In this document: in pieces, positions 50,962 to 59,354 of the stretch
Position numbering within the stretch: position 1 is the first letter of the stretch
How the letters are laid out: each line of letters starts with the position of its first letter
Assembly: GCA_965249685.1 (NCBI GenBank)
Contig: CBDFMN010000003.1
Span: 3,286,001-3,350,000 of the forward strand
Length of the DNA stretch: 64,000 bases
From: RH-AL1 sp965249685
GTDB taxonomy: Bacteria; Pseudomonadota; Alphaproteobacteria; Rhizobiales; Beijerinckiaceae
Reading direction: 5' to 3'
Program-made: the position numbers and the translations under genes
The notes under the pieces: generated by a model
What the model was told of the DNA's origin: nothing
Seen by the model: only the letters and a program-made list of their open reading frames with translations
Databases searched by the model: none

Positions 50962-51311
50962 CGTTTGTCTTCTCCGCCTGGGCATTTTCCGTCGTAGTCG
51001 CCGCACAACGCCGCTGCAAGGCGGAAGGCTTGCCTTCACGCGAGTTTGAGCGCCGGGCTTGCTCGCCCGCGACCGGCTGCTCGGCGAACTGATCGGGTGC
51101 CGGCGCGCGGAAAAGAGTGCGTCGGCCTCCCTCCTCGGCCTGCAGGCGGCCTGCGTCCAACCGGATCCCGCCTCGCGCCCCGCGGTGGCGGAGGCCGTCC
51201 GGGTTCTCCGCGGCCTGCCTCGACCTCCACGCCATCCGTCGAACGGACGCTCGGCGGCGCGCAGCCTGCGACGAGATCCGAGCTATGAAACGGCGTTCCA
51301 CGGAGTTCCCG
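50962..51311. other. Intergenic region, no gene recognised
   Basis: A 350-base divergent gap that must hold promoters for the exported NADP-binding protein and the exported carboxymuconolactone-decarboxylase-like gene. The open frames here read as proline- and arginine-rich low-complexity sequence with no recognisable motif. I see no repeat, operator or RNA element that I can support. Confidence 0.5.
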
Positions 51312-51932
51312 ATGCGCCGACACATCCTCCCCACGCTTGCCTGCCTCCTCGTGTCCGCCGCGGCGGCCCAGGCGCAGGAACGGCTGCCGACCGTCCCGCC
51401 GGCGCAATACGACGACGCGCAGAAGCAGGCGGCCGCCGATTTCCTCGCGGCGCGCAAGACGCCCGTCTTCGGTCCCTTCGAGCCGTTGATGCACTCGCCG
51501 CAGGCCATGAGCGCAGCCCGCGAAATGGGAGACTACCTCCGCTATAAATCGGCCATCGGCACCACGCTGAGCGAACTTGTCATCCTCGTGACGGCTCGGC
51601 ACTGGTCGCAGGACTACGAATGGTCGCTGCACGCGCCCATCGCGCTGAAGCAAGGCGTCAAGCCGGCGGTCGTCGAGTCCATCGCCGAGGGCCGGTACCC
51701 CACCGGCATGAGCGAGGACGAGGAGACCTGCTACGCGTTCGCGACGGAGCTCCTGACCAACAAGAGGGTGTCGGACGCGACCTATACGCGGGCGCAAAAG
51801 AAGTTCGGCGACAAAGGAATCGTCGATCTTGGGGCGATCAGCGGCTATTACGCCCTGCTCGCCATGCAGCTCAACGTGGCCCGCTACCCCGCTCTGGCCG
51901 ACGGCCCGAAGCTGCGGCATTTCCCCGACTGA
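51312..51932 (+). CDS. Exported carboxymuconolactone decarboxylase-like protein
   Basis: A 206-residue protein with a signal peptide (MRRHILPTLACLLVSAAAAQAQ) and a mature all-helical region resembling the carboxymuconolactone decarboxylase/AhpD fold: GTTLSELVILVTARHWSQDYEW (the E-x(n)-H type helix) and ALKQGVKPAVVESIAEGRYP. It lacks the C-x-x-C of peroxidase-type AhpD. Ligand or reaction is unknown. GGAG lies eight bases before the ATG at 51312; an in-frame ATG at 51285 is less supported. Confidence 0.78.
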   Translation: MRRHILPTLACLLVSAAAAQAQERLPTVPPAQYDDAQKQAAADFLAARKTPVFGPFEPLMHSPQAMSAAREMGDYLRYKSAIGTTLSELVILVTARHWSQDYEWSLHAPIALKQGVKPAVVESIAEGRYPTGMSEDEETCYAFATELLTNKRVSDATYTRAQKKFGDKGIVDLGAISGYYALLAMQLNVARYPALADGPKLRHFPD

Positions 51933-51968
51933 GAGGCACCGAGCGAGAGCATGCATCGGCCTGCGGGA

Positions 51969-54446
51969 TCAGAACGTGATCTTGATCCCGCCGTAGACGG
52001 AGAGCGGCTGGCCGACGGTGACGGCCTGCGCGCGGCCGGGACCGCCGTTGTCGGGGTTGTTGGCTGACAGGGTCGCGTTGACGTTTCCGGCGCCCGTCGC
52101 CGTATTGAAGAACGTGCCGAAGGTCGCGTAGCGGCGGTCGAGCAGGTTGTTGACCAGTCCAAAGATCTGGACATGCTCGGTGACCTGGTAGGAGGCGCGC
52201 GCATTGGCGACGACGTAGAACGGCAGCTGCGGGTTGAGGTTGCCGCCGTCGGCCGCGTAATACTGGCTGCCGACGAGCAGGGTGTCCATGCCGACCTTAA
52301 AGCGCGGGGTCAGCGCATAGTCGAACCCGATCTTGCCGATGTTGCGCGGGATGGACGGGATGCGCTTGCCCGGTGTCACGAGGATCGTGCCGGCGGCATC
52401 CGCGAACGGGTTGTTCGGTGAGGCGAGGCGGGCCGTAAACTGGTAGGTGGCGTCGACATAGGCATAGTTGCCGTAGACGTGCAGCGGGCCGTTGTCGTAG
52501 CTGGCGCCGAACTCGACGCCCTGGCGTCGCGTCTCCGGAACGTTGGTGAAGAAACCTTGGCCGGAAATCGTACTCGGCTCGCTGAAGATGTCGTCCGTCG
52601 TCGACGTGCGGAAGAACCCCGCCTTGTAGCCAAGCAGGCCGTAGTCGCCGGGTATGGCGTAGCCGCCGCGGCCGCCGGCCTCGATCGTGCGCGCCACGAC
52701 CTGCTTGAGCGGCGGGTCCGAGATGAGCGCCGTCTCCAGCACGCAGGGGCGGTTGGGATTGGAGCAGGCGTTCTCCAGGGGCGTCGGGGCGCGATTGGCT
52801 TCGGAATAGCCGCCGTAGAGCGTGAGCCAGGGCGAGAGCGCGTAGGTCGCGCCCACGACCGGGTTGACCCGCGTGTAACGCGCGTCCGAGTTCAGCTCGG
52901 GGTTCTGCCCCGACGCGTCGGCGAGCTTGATCTCGGCATAGTTGAAGCGCGCACCGACCGTGAGGGCGAGGCGTTCGGTGACGTCGACCGTGTCGAGCGC
53001 GAAGACGCCGACGAAATTGGCGTTGGAATGGGCAAAGGTCGAGTTCACGCCGACGTTGGCGGCGGTATTGAGGATCGTGCCCGCGCCGGGAAAGCCGGAT
53101 TCGACGTTTTGGAGGTTTCCGTTGATCTGACCGAGACTGGTCATGGACGTGAAGCTCGTGCGGCTGCTGTCGATGCTGGCGCCGACCACGAAGTAGTTTG
53201 CGTGCTCGAAATAAATGTCCTTGTTCGTGGCCTGCAACTGGGCGCCGAGCGTCGTGGTATGGGTGGAGGTGCGCGCCGTCGTACCATAGGGGAAGCTGGC
53301 GCTCGCGGCCGGCCCCATCGAGGGAATGGGCTGACCGGTCGGACCCACGAACCGGAGCTGGCTGGAGGTCTGCGTGCCCGTCGCGGCCAGGGGCTGCTGG
53401 CACAGGGTGCCGGCATTGACCCCGTCGATCAGCGAACAATCGGTGACGCTCGCGTCGTTGCCGTCGAGGTGGAACTGGTCGAACTGGCGGATGAAGAGGT
53501 TGCTGGCGATCGACCAATGCGGCGACACGTCGAAGCGGCTCGTCATCTGGGCGAGGCCGGCCTGGTTGTTCGTGCTTTGCGGGGACGTGAAGACCGCGTC
53601 GTAGCGCTGATCGACGAGCACCTGCGGCGTCGTCCCTTGCACGCCGAGCACCGAACGTCCGAACGAGCCGATGGCGTGCACTTCGCTGTCGGGGGTGCGG
53701 TAGCCGAGGTCGGCGTAGAAGCGCTGGGCATTCTGCGCGCCGAAGGGCCGGTAGCCCGCGTCGCGGTAGAGGTCGCCGGCGAAAAAAAAGCTGTAGTCGC
53801 CGGCTTGCCTGCCGAACTCGCCGAAGACGTTCGCCCGGCCGAACGACCCGCCGAGGATCGTGACGTCGCCGCCTTGGAAGGTGAAGCCGTTCTTCATGGT
53901 GAAGCTGACGGCGCCTCCGAGCGCGTTGAGGCCGAAGATCGGGTTGTTCGTGATAATGTCGGCGCGCTCGACGGCGATCGGCGGGACGAGGTCGAGGTTG
54001 ACGGTGTCGCCGAAGGCCTCGTTGATGCGCACGCCGTTCTGGTAGACGGCGAGGCCCTGTGCGCGTCCGGAAACGCGCGAGGCGTCGAAACCGCGGTAGA
54101 AGAGGTCCGGCGAGAGGTCGCTGCCGTCCGTGCTGATGGCGATCGCGCCCGGCACGTGCTGCGTGATGGCGTCGGTGACGCTTGGCGACTTGCGCTCGTC
54201 GAACTCCTTCGGCGTCACGCTGGAGAGCAGCGCCGGCACCTTGTCGGCGGAGACGCCGCCCGCGTGGGGAACCGGCGTCGTCGAGACCTCGATGTCGGGG
54301 AGCACGACGGGCGTGGCCTGCTGCGCGCTCGCGGCCGCCGCGACCAGCCCCGCCGCCGCCAACGACACCGCCGCCAACGACACCGCCGCCAACGACACCG
54401 CTGCCAACGACACCGCTGCCGACGACACGCGCCCCCTGCCTTCCAT
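51969..54446 (-). CDS. TonB-dependent outer-membrane receptor
   Basis: An 825-residue receptor. The signal peptide contains a pentapeptide repeat (AAVSL four times, residues 10-29) and ends ASAQQ. The TonB box region is LPDIEVSTTPV. The plug (about 55-190) has SPSVTDAITQHVPGAI and FYRGFDASRVSGRAQGLAVYQ, followed by FGLNALGGAVSFTMKNGFTF. The barrel ends with VFGLVNNLLDRRYATFGTFF and terminal Phe (GGIKITF). The substrate is unknown (iron chelate, cobalamin or other); it has no neighbouring ABC transporter. It is complete, unlike the pseudogene at 22776-23931. Confidence 0.9.
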   Translation of the reverse strand: MEGRGRVSSAAVSLAAVSLAAVSLAAVSLAAAGLVAAAASAQQATPVVLPDIEVSTTPVPHAGGVSADKVPALLSSVTPKEFDERKSPSVTDAITQHVPGAIAISTDGSDLSPDLFYRGFDASRVSGRAQGLAVYQNGVRINEAFGDTVNLDLVPPIAVERADIITNNPIFGLNALGGAVSFTMKNGFTFQGGDVTILGGSFGRANVFGEFGRQAGDYSFFFAGDLYRDAGYRPFGAQNAQRFYADLGYRTPDSEVHAIGSFGRSVLGVQGTTPQVLVDQRYDAVFTSPQSTNNQAGLAQMTSRFDVSPHWSIASNLFIRQFDQFHLDGNDASVTDCSLIDGVNAGTLCQQPLAATGTQTSSQLRFVGPTGQPIPSMGPAASASFPYGTTARTSTHTTTLGAQLQATNKDIYFEHANYFVVGASIDSSRTSFTSMTSLGQINGNLQNVESGFPGAGTILNTAANVGVNSTFAHSNANFVGVFALDTVDVTERLALTVGARFNYAEIKLADASGQNPELNSDARYTRVNPVVGATYALSPWLTLYGGYSEANRAPTPLENACSNPNRPCVLETALISDPPLKQVVARTIEAGGRGGYAIPGDYGLLGYKAGFFRTSTTDDIFSEPSTISGQGFFTNVPETRRQGVEFGASYDNGPLHVYGNYAYVDATYQFTARLASPNNPFADAAGTILVTPGKRIPSIPRNIGKIGFDYALTPRFKVGMDTLLVGSQYYAADGGNLNPQLPFYVVANARASYQVTEHVQIFGLVNNLLDRRYATFGTFFNTATGAGNVNATLSANNPDNGGPGRAQAVTVGQPLSVYGGIKITF
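54361..54420. repeat. Four 15-bp tandem repeats in the TonB receptor signal peptide
   Basis: Units at 54361 and 54376 are AACGACACCGCCGCC; units at 54391 and 54406 are AACGACACCGCTGCC. On the minus strand they encode AAVSL repeated four times within the hydrophobic core of the signal peptide. Because the unit is in frame, copy-number change would lengthen or shorten the signal without a frameshift and could alter export efficiency. Confidence 0.95.
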
Positions 54447-54615
54447 CCTGCCCCGTCTCCCTGCGAGGGAAGCGCCGTGCCCGGTTCGCCCGGGCTACGC
54501 GGCCGCGTTGGCCGCCCCCCGCGGCCTTATGCGTCGAGTGTCAGCCGGGGAAGGCCTGGGATCAAGGGCAAAATAGGCGTCGGCCGCGGCTGATCGGCAG
54601 GCGAGAATGCCTCTT

Positions 54616-55095
54616 TCATGAGGTGTGGTCGATGAGTGCGACCTTGGCGCGCGCATGGACCCCGCCGTGGCGTTCGCCGAGCGTCCGCATCAGCCGGGCG
54701 AGGCCTGGCTCCGAGATCCGCTCCGCGGCCGTCTCCAGGGCGAACCATTGCCGCGCGCGCTCGCCCATCTCGCTCCAGGACGACAGTTCCTTCTCGACCT
54801 CGAGCAGATAGACCATGACGCGGCAAGGCTGCAGCCCATCGGCGAGTCGCTTCGCGTAGGTGTAGGCGCCGATCGGGTGCTTATGGACCTTGCCGGTGAC
54901 GCCCGCCTCTTCCAGCGCCTCGCGCTGCGCCGCCTCGTAATCCTTGCGGCCCTTGATCGGCCAGCCTTTGGGGACGATCCAGCGCCGCGTCTCCCGCGAG
55001 CTGATAAGCAACGCGGCCACGCCGTCCGGCCCGAAGCGGATGGGGAGCGCTGCGACCTGCGCGCGATAGGCAGGGGCAGAGTTGAGATCGTACAT
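54616..55095 (-). CDS. NUDIX hydrolase
   Basis: A 159-residue protein with a Nudix box GRKDYEAAQREALEEAGVTG (residues 49-68; the REALEEAG part binds metal). The IVPKGWPIKG stretch before it and LLEVEKELSSWSEMGERARQWF after it are typical of the diphosphoinositol/Ap4A-type small hydrolases. It cleaves a nucleoside diphosphate linked to another group X; the exact substrate is unknown. It is 153 bases downstream of the acyl-CoA dehydrogenase and probably has its own transcript. Confidence 0.88.
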   Translation of the reverse strand: MYDLNSAPAYRAQVAALPIRFGPDGVAALLISSRETRRWIVPKGWPIKGRKDYEAAQREALEEAGVTGKVHKHPIGAYTYAKRLADGLQPCRVMVYLLEVEKELSSWSEMGERARQWFALETAAERISEPGLARLMRTLGERHGGVHARAKVALIDHTS

Positions 55096-55248
55096 TGAAC
55101 CGTTTGAAGCCGCCCGAAGGCCGCGCAGGAGGATGTGCCTGCCTCACGCGGATCGACACAGGGCTATTTCATGGATGTGAAGCCGCAAAGAACACGCCAA
55201 GCCGGATGAAGTTCCTCCTAACGGACGCGGCATCGCAGCGGCCGGCCC

Positions 55249-57003
55249 TCAGAACGAGGCGACGTCAAGAGCCATGGCCGAGCTTTTGCCGGCCTGGATC
55301 GCCCGCAGCAGCGATCCCGTCTCCGGCAGGATGCGGTCGAAATAGAATCGTGCCGTCACCTGCTTGGCCGCGTAGAACGCGTCGTCGCCGGCTCCCCTCG
55401 CCTGGGCTTCCGACGCGACGAGGGCCGCGCGCGCCCACAGGAAACCGAGCGCGACGAGGCCGAACAGGCGCAGGTAGTCGGACGCGGCGGCCGCGGCTTC
55501 CTCTCCGTCGTCGGCGCGGGCGACGTGGAGGGTCGCGCGTTGCAGGTCTGCGAACGAGGCGCGGAGCGCTGCGACCTTCGGGTCGTCCCCGTGCCTCTCC
55601 AGAAAGGCGCCGACGGGATGGAAAAAAGTCCGGAGATAGCGGCCGCCGTGGGCGGGCAGCTTGCGTGCGACGAGGTCCAGCGCCTGGATGCCGTTCGTGC
55701 CCTCGTAGACCATGCAAACCCGCGCATCGCGCGCATATTGCTCGATACCGTTGTCGCGGATGTAGCCGTGGCCGCCGTGGACCTGCAGGGCGCGGCTGGC
55801 GTTGGCGAAGCCGAGGTCGGTGAACAGCGCCTTCACGACCGGCGTCATGACGTGGCAAAAGTCCTCCGCCTCGCGCCGGGCCACGGGGTCCTTCGAGCGT
55901 TTCGCGCGGTCGAGCGCGCGCGCGACCCAGCCGGCGAGCGCGCGGCACCCCTCCGTCTCCGCGCGCATCCGCATCAGCGTCAGGCGGACGTCCGGGTGAG
56001 CGATGATCGGCGTGGCCGTGCCGTCGGCGGACCCTCCCTGGAGCCGGTCGCGCGCGTAGGCGACCGCGCTCTGGTAGGCGGCTTCGGCGACGCCGAGTCC
56101 TTGCACACCGACGGCGAGGCGCGCCCGGTTTATCATCGTGAACATGGCGGCGAGGCCACGGTTGGGTGCGCCCACCATCCATCCCCGCGCATCGGAGAAC
56201 TGCATCTGGCAGGTTGCGGAGGCCTTGATCCCCATCTTGTCCTCGAGACGCAGGCAGGCGACGCCGTTGCGTGTCGCGGGGAGGCCGCCGCCTGCGGGAA
56301 CGAACTTCGGCACGAGGAAGAGGCTGATGCCCCGCGTTCCCGCCGGGGCGTCCGGTAGCCGCGCCAGGACCAGGTGGACGATGTTCTCCGCGAGGTCGTG
56401 CTCGCCGGAGGAGACGAAGATCTTCGTGCCATCGAGCGCGAAGCTGCCGTCGGCGCGGGGACTGGCGCGCGCGCGCAACAGCCCGAGGTCCGTGCCGCAA
56501 TGCGCCTCCGTCAGGCACATCGTGCCGCACCAGGTGCCCGCCACCAATTGAGGAAGGAAACGGGCCTTCAGCTCCGGCGTCGCATGAGCGGCGATGGCGA
56601 ACGCGGCGCTGCGCGTCAGTCCGGGGTAGAGGCCGAAGGCCATGTTGGCGGAGGCGACCATCTCCTCGCATAGTTTGGCGAGGCTCTCGGGCATGCCCTG
56701 GCCGCCATTCTCCGCTGCGGCTGACAGCGACATCCAGCCTCCCTCGCGATAGGCAGCGTAGGCCTGCGGAAAACCCTGCGGCGTCCGCACCGTGCCGCTC
56801 GCGTGGGCACAACCCTCCTGATCGCCCGGAGCGTTGAGCGGCAGCAGCACCTCCTCCGCGATCCGCGCCGAGGCATCGAGGACCGCGTCAAGCGTGTCGG
56901 GCGTCGCCTCCTCGAAGCCGAGCGCGTCGGCCAGCTCCGCGCTGCCGTGGAGTTCGTGCAGCACGAAGCGCATGTCTCGCAGCGGTGCCCGGTAGGTCTG
57001 CAT
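55249..57003 (-). CDS. Acyl-CoA dehydrogenase, large DmdC-like subgroup
   Basis: A 584-residue flavoprotein of the long subgroup (about 590 residues, versus 380 for short-chain forms), which includes 3-methylmercaptopropionyl-CoA dehydrogenase and FadE-like enzymes. MCLTEAHCGTDLGLLRARA is the FAD/substrate loop, IFVSSGEHDLAENIVHLVLAR the middle domain, and NGIEQYARDARVCMVYEGTNGIQALDL carries the catalytic Glu (YEGTNGIQ). It catalyses the first dehydrogenation of beta-oxidation. It lies 11 bases after the fatty-oxidation hydratase/dehydrogenase gene and completes a beta-oxidation set. Confidence 0.9.
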   Translation of the reverse strand: MQTYRAPLRDMRFVLHELHGSAELADALGFEEATPDTLDAVLDASARIAEEVLLPLNAPGDQEGCAHASGTVRTPQGFPQAYAAYREGGWMSLSAAAENGGQGMPESLAKLCEEMVASANMAFGLYPGLTRSAAFAIAAHATPELKARFLPQLVAGTWCGTMCLTEAHCGTDLGLLRARASPRADGSFALDGTKIFVSSGEHDLAENIVHLVLARLPDAPAGTRGISLFLVPKFVPAGGGLPATRNGVACLRLEDKMGIKASATCQMQFSDARGWMVGAPNRGLAAMFTMINRARLAVGVQGLGVAEAAYQSAVAYARDRLQGGSADGTATPIIAHPDVRLTLMRMRAETEGCRALAGWVARALDRAKRSKDPVARREAEDFCHVMTPVVKALFTDLGFANASRALQVHGGHGYIRDNGIEQYARDARVCMVYEGTNGIQALDLVARKLPAHGGRYLRTFFHPVGAFLERHGDDPKVAALRASFADLQRATLHVARADDGEEAAAAASDYLRLFGLVALGFLWARAALVASEAQARGAGDDAFYAAKQVTARFYFDRILPETGSLLRAIQAGKSSAMALDVASF

Positions 57004-57014
57004 GGTCGGCCCGC

Positions 57015-59354
57015 TCAGTTACGCAGCGGCTTGCCGGTGGCCAGCGTGTGCTCGATGCGCGCCAGCGTCTCCGGCGTGCGGATCAGGCGCATGAAGACCC
57101 GCCGTTCCAGCGCCAGCAGGTCGTCTTCGCCGAGCGGGTCGAGAAGGTCGGTGTCGCCGCCGCAGAGGATCTCGGCGAGGCCGGCGGCGACCGTGAGGTC
57201 GTGCGGCGTGGCGGCACCGCGTTTCCCCAGCGCCTGGGACGTCTGACGCATGGCAAGCCGGCCGGCCGCGCCGGGCAGGGCGATGGGCTCCGGCCGGGGG
57301 GGCGGCACGTAGCCGGGCACGAGCGCCAACGCCCTCGCCTTGGCGTCGGCGAGGAGGCGCGCGCGGTTCATCGTCACCCCGTCGCCGGAGCGCAGGATCA
57401 TCATCTCCCGCGCGTCCGCCGCCGAACGGGACACGGTAGCGGCCGCCACCATCTCGAACACGCGCAGCGGTGCCGGCATGGGGCCACCCGGCATGCCGGG
57501 CCCATGGTGCCAGCGCAGCAGCATCTCCTTGCAGCCGCCCCAGCCCGGCACGACGCCGACCCCGCATTCGACGAGGCCGGCATAGGTCTCGGCATGGGCT
57601 TGAACCGCGTCGGCGTGCAGCAGCACCTCGCAGCCGCCACCGAGCGCCATGCCAAACGGCGCGGCGACGACCGGGAATCGCGCGTACTTCAACGCCTTGT
57701 AAGTCTCCTGGCCGAAGGCGATCAGCGCTTCGATCTCGTCCCAGGCGGCGACGTTGGCGGTCATCAGCACGTCGCCGATGTTGGCGCCGAGCGAGAAATG
57801 CGCGCCCTCGTTATAGACGACCAGCGCCTTGAAGCGCGCGCGCACGACGTCGATCGTTTCGCGCAGCAGCCCCATCGCGGCCTGGTCGATCGTGTTGCCC
57901 TTGCCGGTGAACTCGAAACAGGCGACGCCCTCGCCGATGTCCCACAGGGCCGCCGAGGCCGCGCGGAGCACGGGCGACGCCGCGAGCTTGACGTCTTCCA
58001 GCAGCAGCACGCCGTCCGGTCGGGTCAGCGGGCGGTAGAGGCCGTCCATCCCGAGGATGTGCCGGCGACCCGCTTCGACGCGGTAGAACGGCCGATCCCC
58101 GGCCAGGGAAAGCAAGGGTGGCACGGCGATGCCGGAGGCCTCGAGCCGGTCCCGAAACCAGGCCGCACCGAGTTTGTCGATGAGCTGGAACGGCCCGAGC
58201 GCCCAGGCGTAGCCGAGCCGCATCGCCTCGTCGACCGAGGCGACGTCGTCGGCCGCCTCGGGCACCAGGGCCGCGGCATAGGCGAGCAGCCGCCCCATGA
58301 CGGCCCAGGCGTAGCGGCCGGCTCGCGTATCGGCGGCGAGAAAGCCGCGCAGGTCCTTGGCGGCGCCGGCGAGGCCCGGCAGGTCCACAGTCCGCAGCGG
58401 CCGATAGGCGCCGGTTTCCAGGTCTTTGACCTGCATGTCCTTGACTTGCATGTCCTTGCGGCCGTCGACGCGATCGAGACGGTAGAAGCCGCCCTTGCCC
58501 TTGCGCCCGGTCTCGCCCGCCGCGATCATCGCCGCCACGCTCGGCAACTCGCCCGCCACCGCCTGGAACGGGTCGTCGGGCGGTAGTTCGGCGGCGAGGC
58601 TCGCGTTGATGTGCGGCACCAGGTCGAGGCCGACGAGGTCGAGCAGGCCGAAGATGCCGGTCTTTGGGATGCCGAGCGGACGCCCCATTACGGCATCGGC
58701 TTCCTCGATCGTGAGGCCGCCCGCCATGGCCTCCCTCAGGCCAAGTTGCAGCCAGTAGGCGCCGAGGCGGTTGGCGATGAAGCCGGGCGTGTCCTTGCAG
58801 CGCACGACGCTCTTGCCCAGGACGACGTCGCCGAAGCGGGTCACCGCCGCCACAAGGGCGGGATCGCTGTCGGGTCCCGCCACGATTTCCAGCAGCCGCA
58901 TGGGTCGCGGCGGGTTGAAGAAATGGGTGACGAAGAAGTCGCGCGCGAAACGCGCCGGCAGCCCGGCGACGAGCCGCCGCAGCGGTATGGTCGAGGTGTT
59001 GGAGGAGACGGGCGTGCCCGGCCGGCGCAGCGCGTCGAGGCGGCGGTAGAGATCCTGCTTGGCCGCGAGGTTTTCGCTGATGGCCTCGACGATCCAGTCG
59101 CAGGCGGCAATCTTCGCGAGGTCGTCGGCGATGTTGCCGACCTCGACCAACCGAGCCGCACCTGCCGCCATGAAGGGCGAAGGATTGGCCTTGCGCATGC
59201 GTTCCAACGCGCCGGCGGCTCCTGCGTTTCGATCGCCGCCCTCGGCCGGGACGTCGAGCAACAGCACGGGCACGCCGCCGTTGGCCACCTGGGCGGCGAT
59301 ACCGGCGCCCATGGTTCCCGCGCCGATCACGGCTACCTTGCGGATCTCGTCCAT
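57015..59354 (-). CDS. 3-hydroxyacyl-CoA dehydrogenase/enoyl-CoA hydratase fusion
   Basis: A 779-residue bifunctional enzyme. The dehydrogenase comes first: VAVIGAGTMGAGIAAQVANG (NAD motif at residues 8-18), THFFNPPRPMRLLEIVAGPD and KDTPGFIANRLGAYW; the hydratase/crotonase half is C-terminal (VVYNEGAHFSLGANIGDVLM, FGMALGGGCEVLLHADAVQA). This order is the reverse of FadB and matches the FadN/FadJ-like single-chain form. A repeated MQVKD at residues 300-309 reflects a 15-bp duplication. The ATG at 59354 shares a base with the thiolase stop (TGATG). Confidence 0.9.
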   Translation of the reverse strand: MDEIRKVAVIGAGTMGAGIAAQVANGGVPVLLLDVPAEGGDRNAGAAGALERMRKANPSPFMAAGAARLVEVGNIADDLAKIAACDWIVEAISENLAAKQDLYRRLDALRRPGTPVSSNTSTIPLRRLVAGLPARFARDFFVTHFFNPPRPMRLLEIVAGPDSDPALVAAVTRFGDVVLGKSVVRCKDTPGFIANRLGAYWLQLGLREAMAGGLTIEEADAVMGRPLGIPKTGIFGLLDLVGLDLVPHINASLAAELPPDDPFQAVAGELPSVAAMIAAGETGRKGKGGFYRLDRVDGRKDMQVKDMQVKDLETGAYRPLRTVDLPGLAGAAKDLRGFLAADTRAGRYAWAVMGRLLAYAAALVPEAADDVASVDEAMRLGYAWALGPFQLIDKLGAAWFRDRLEASGIAVPPLLSLAGDRPFYRVEAGRRHILGMDGLYRPLTRPDGVLLLEDVKLAASPVLRAASAALWDIGEGVACFEFTGKGNTIDQAAMGLLRETIDVVRARFKALVVYNEGAHFSLGANIGDVLMTANVAAWDEIEALIAFGQETYKALKYARFPVVAAPFGMALGGGCEVLLHADAVQAHAETYAGLVECGVGVVPGWGGCKEMLLRWHHGPGMPGGPMPAPLRVFEMVAAATVSRSAADAREMMILRSGDGVTMNRARLLADAKARALALVPGYVPPPRPEPIALPGAAGRLAMRQTSQALGKRGAATPHDLTVAAGLAEILCGGDTDLLDPLGEDDLLALERRVFMRLIRTPETLARIEHTLATGKPLRN
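58426..58455. repeat. 15-bp duplication in the beta-oxidation fusion gene
   Basis: TTGACCTGCATGTCC (58426-58440) is followed by TTGACTTGCATGTCC (58441-58455), one mismatch. On the minus strand it encodes MQVKD twice in the linker between subdomains. It is the smallest of the four 15-bp tandem arrays seen in this window. Confidence 0.85.

Noticed and set aside
52479..54593. A 704-codon plus-strand open frame
   Set aside because: Antisense to the complete TonB receptor, whose plug and barrel motifs are unmistakable.
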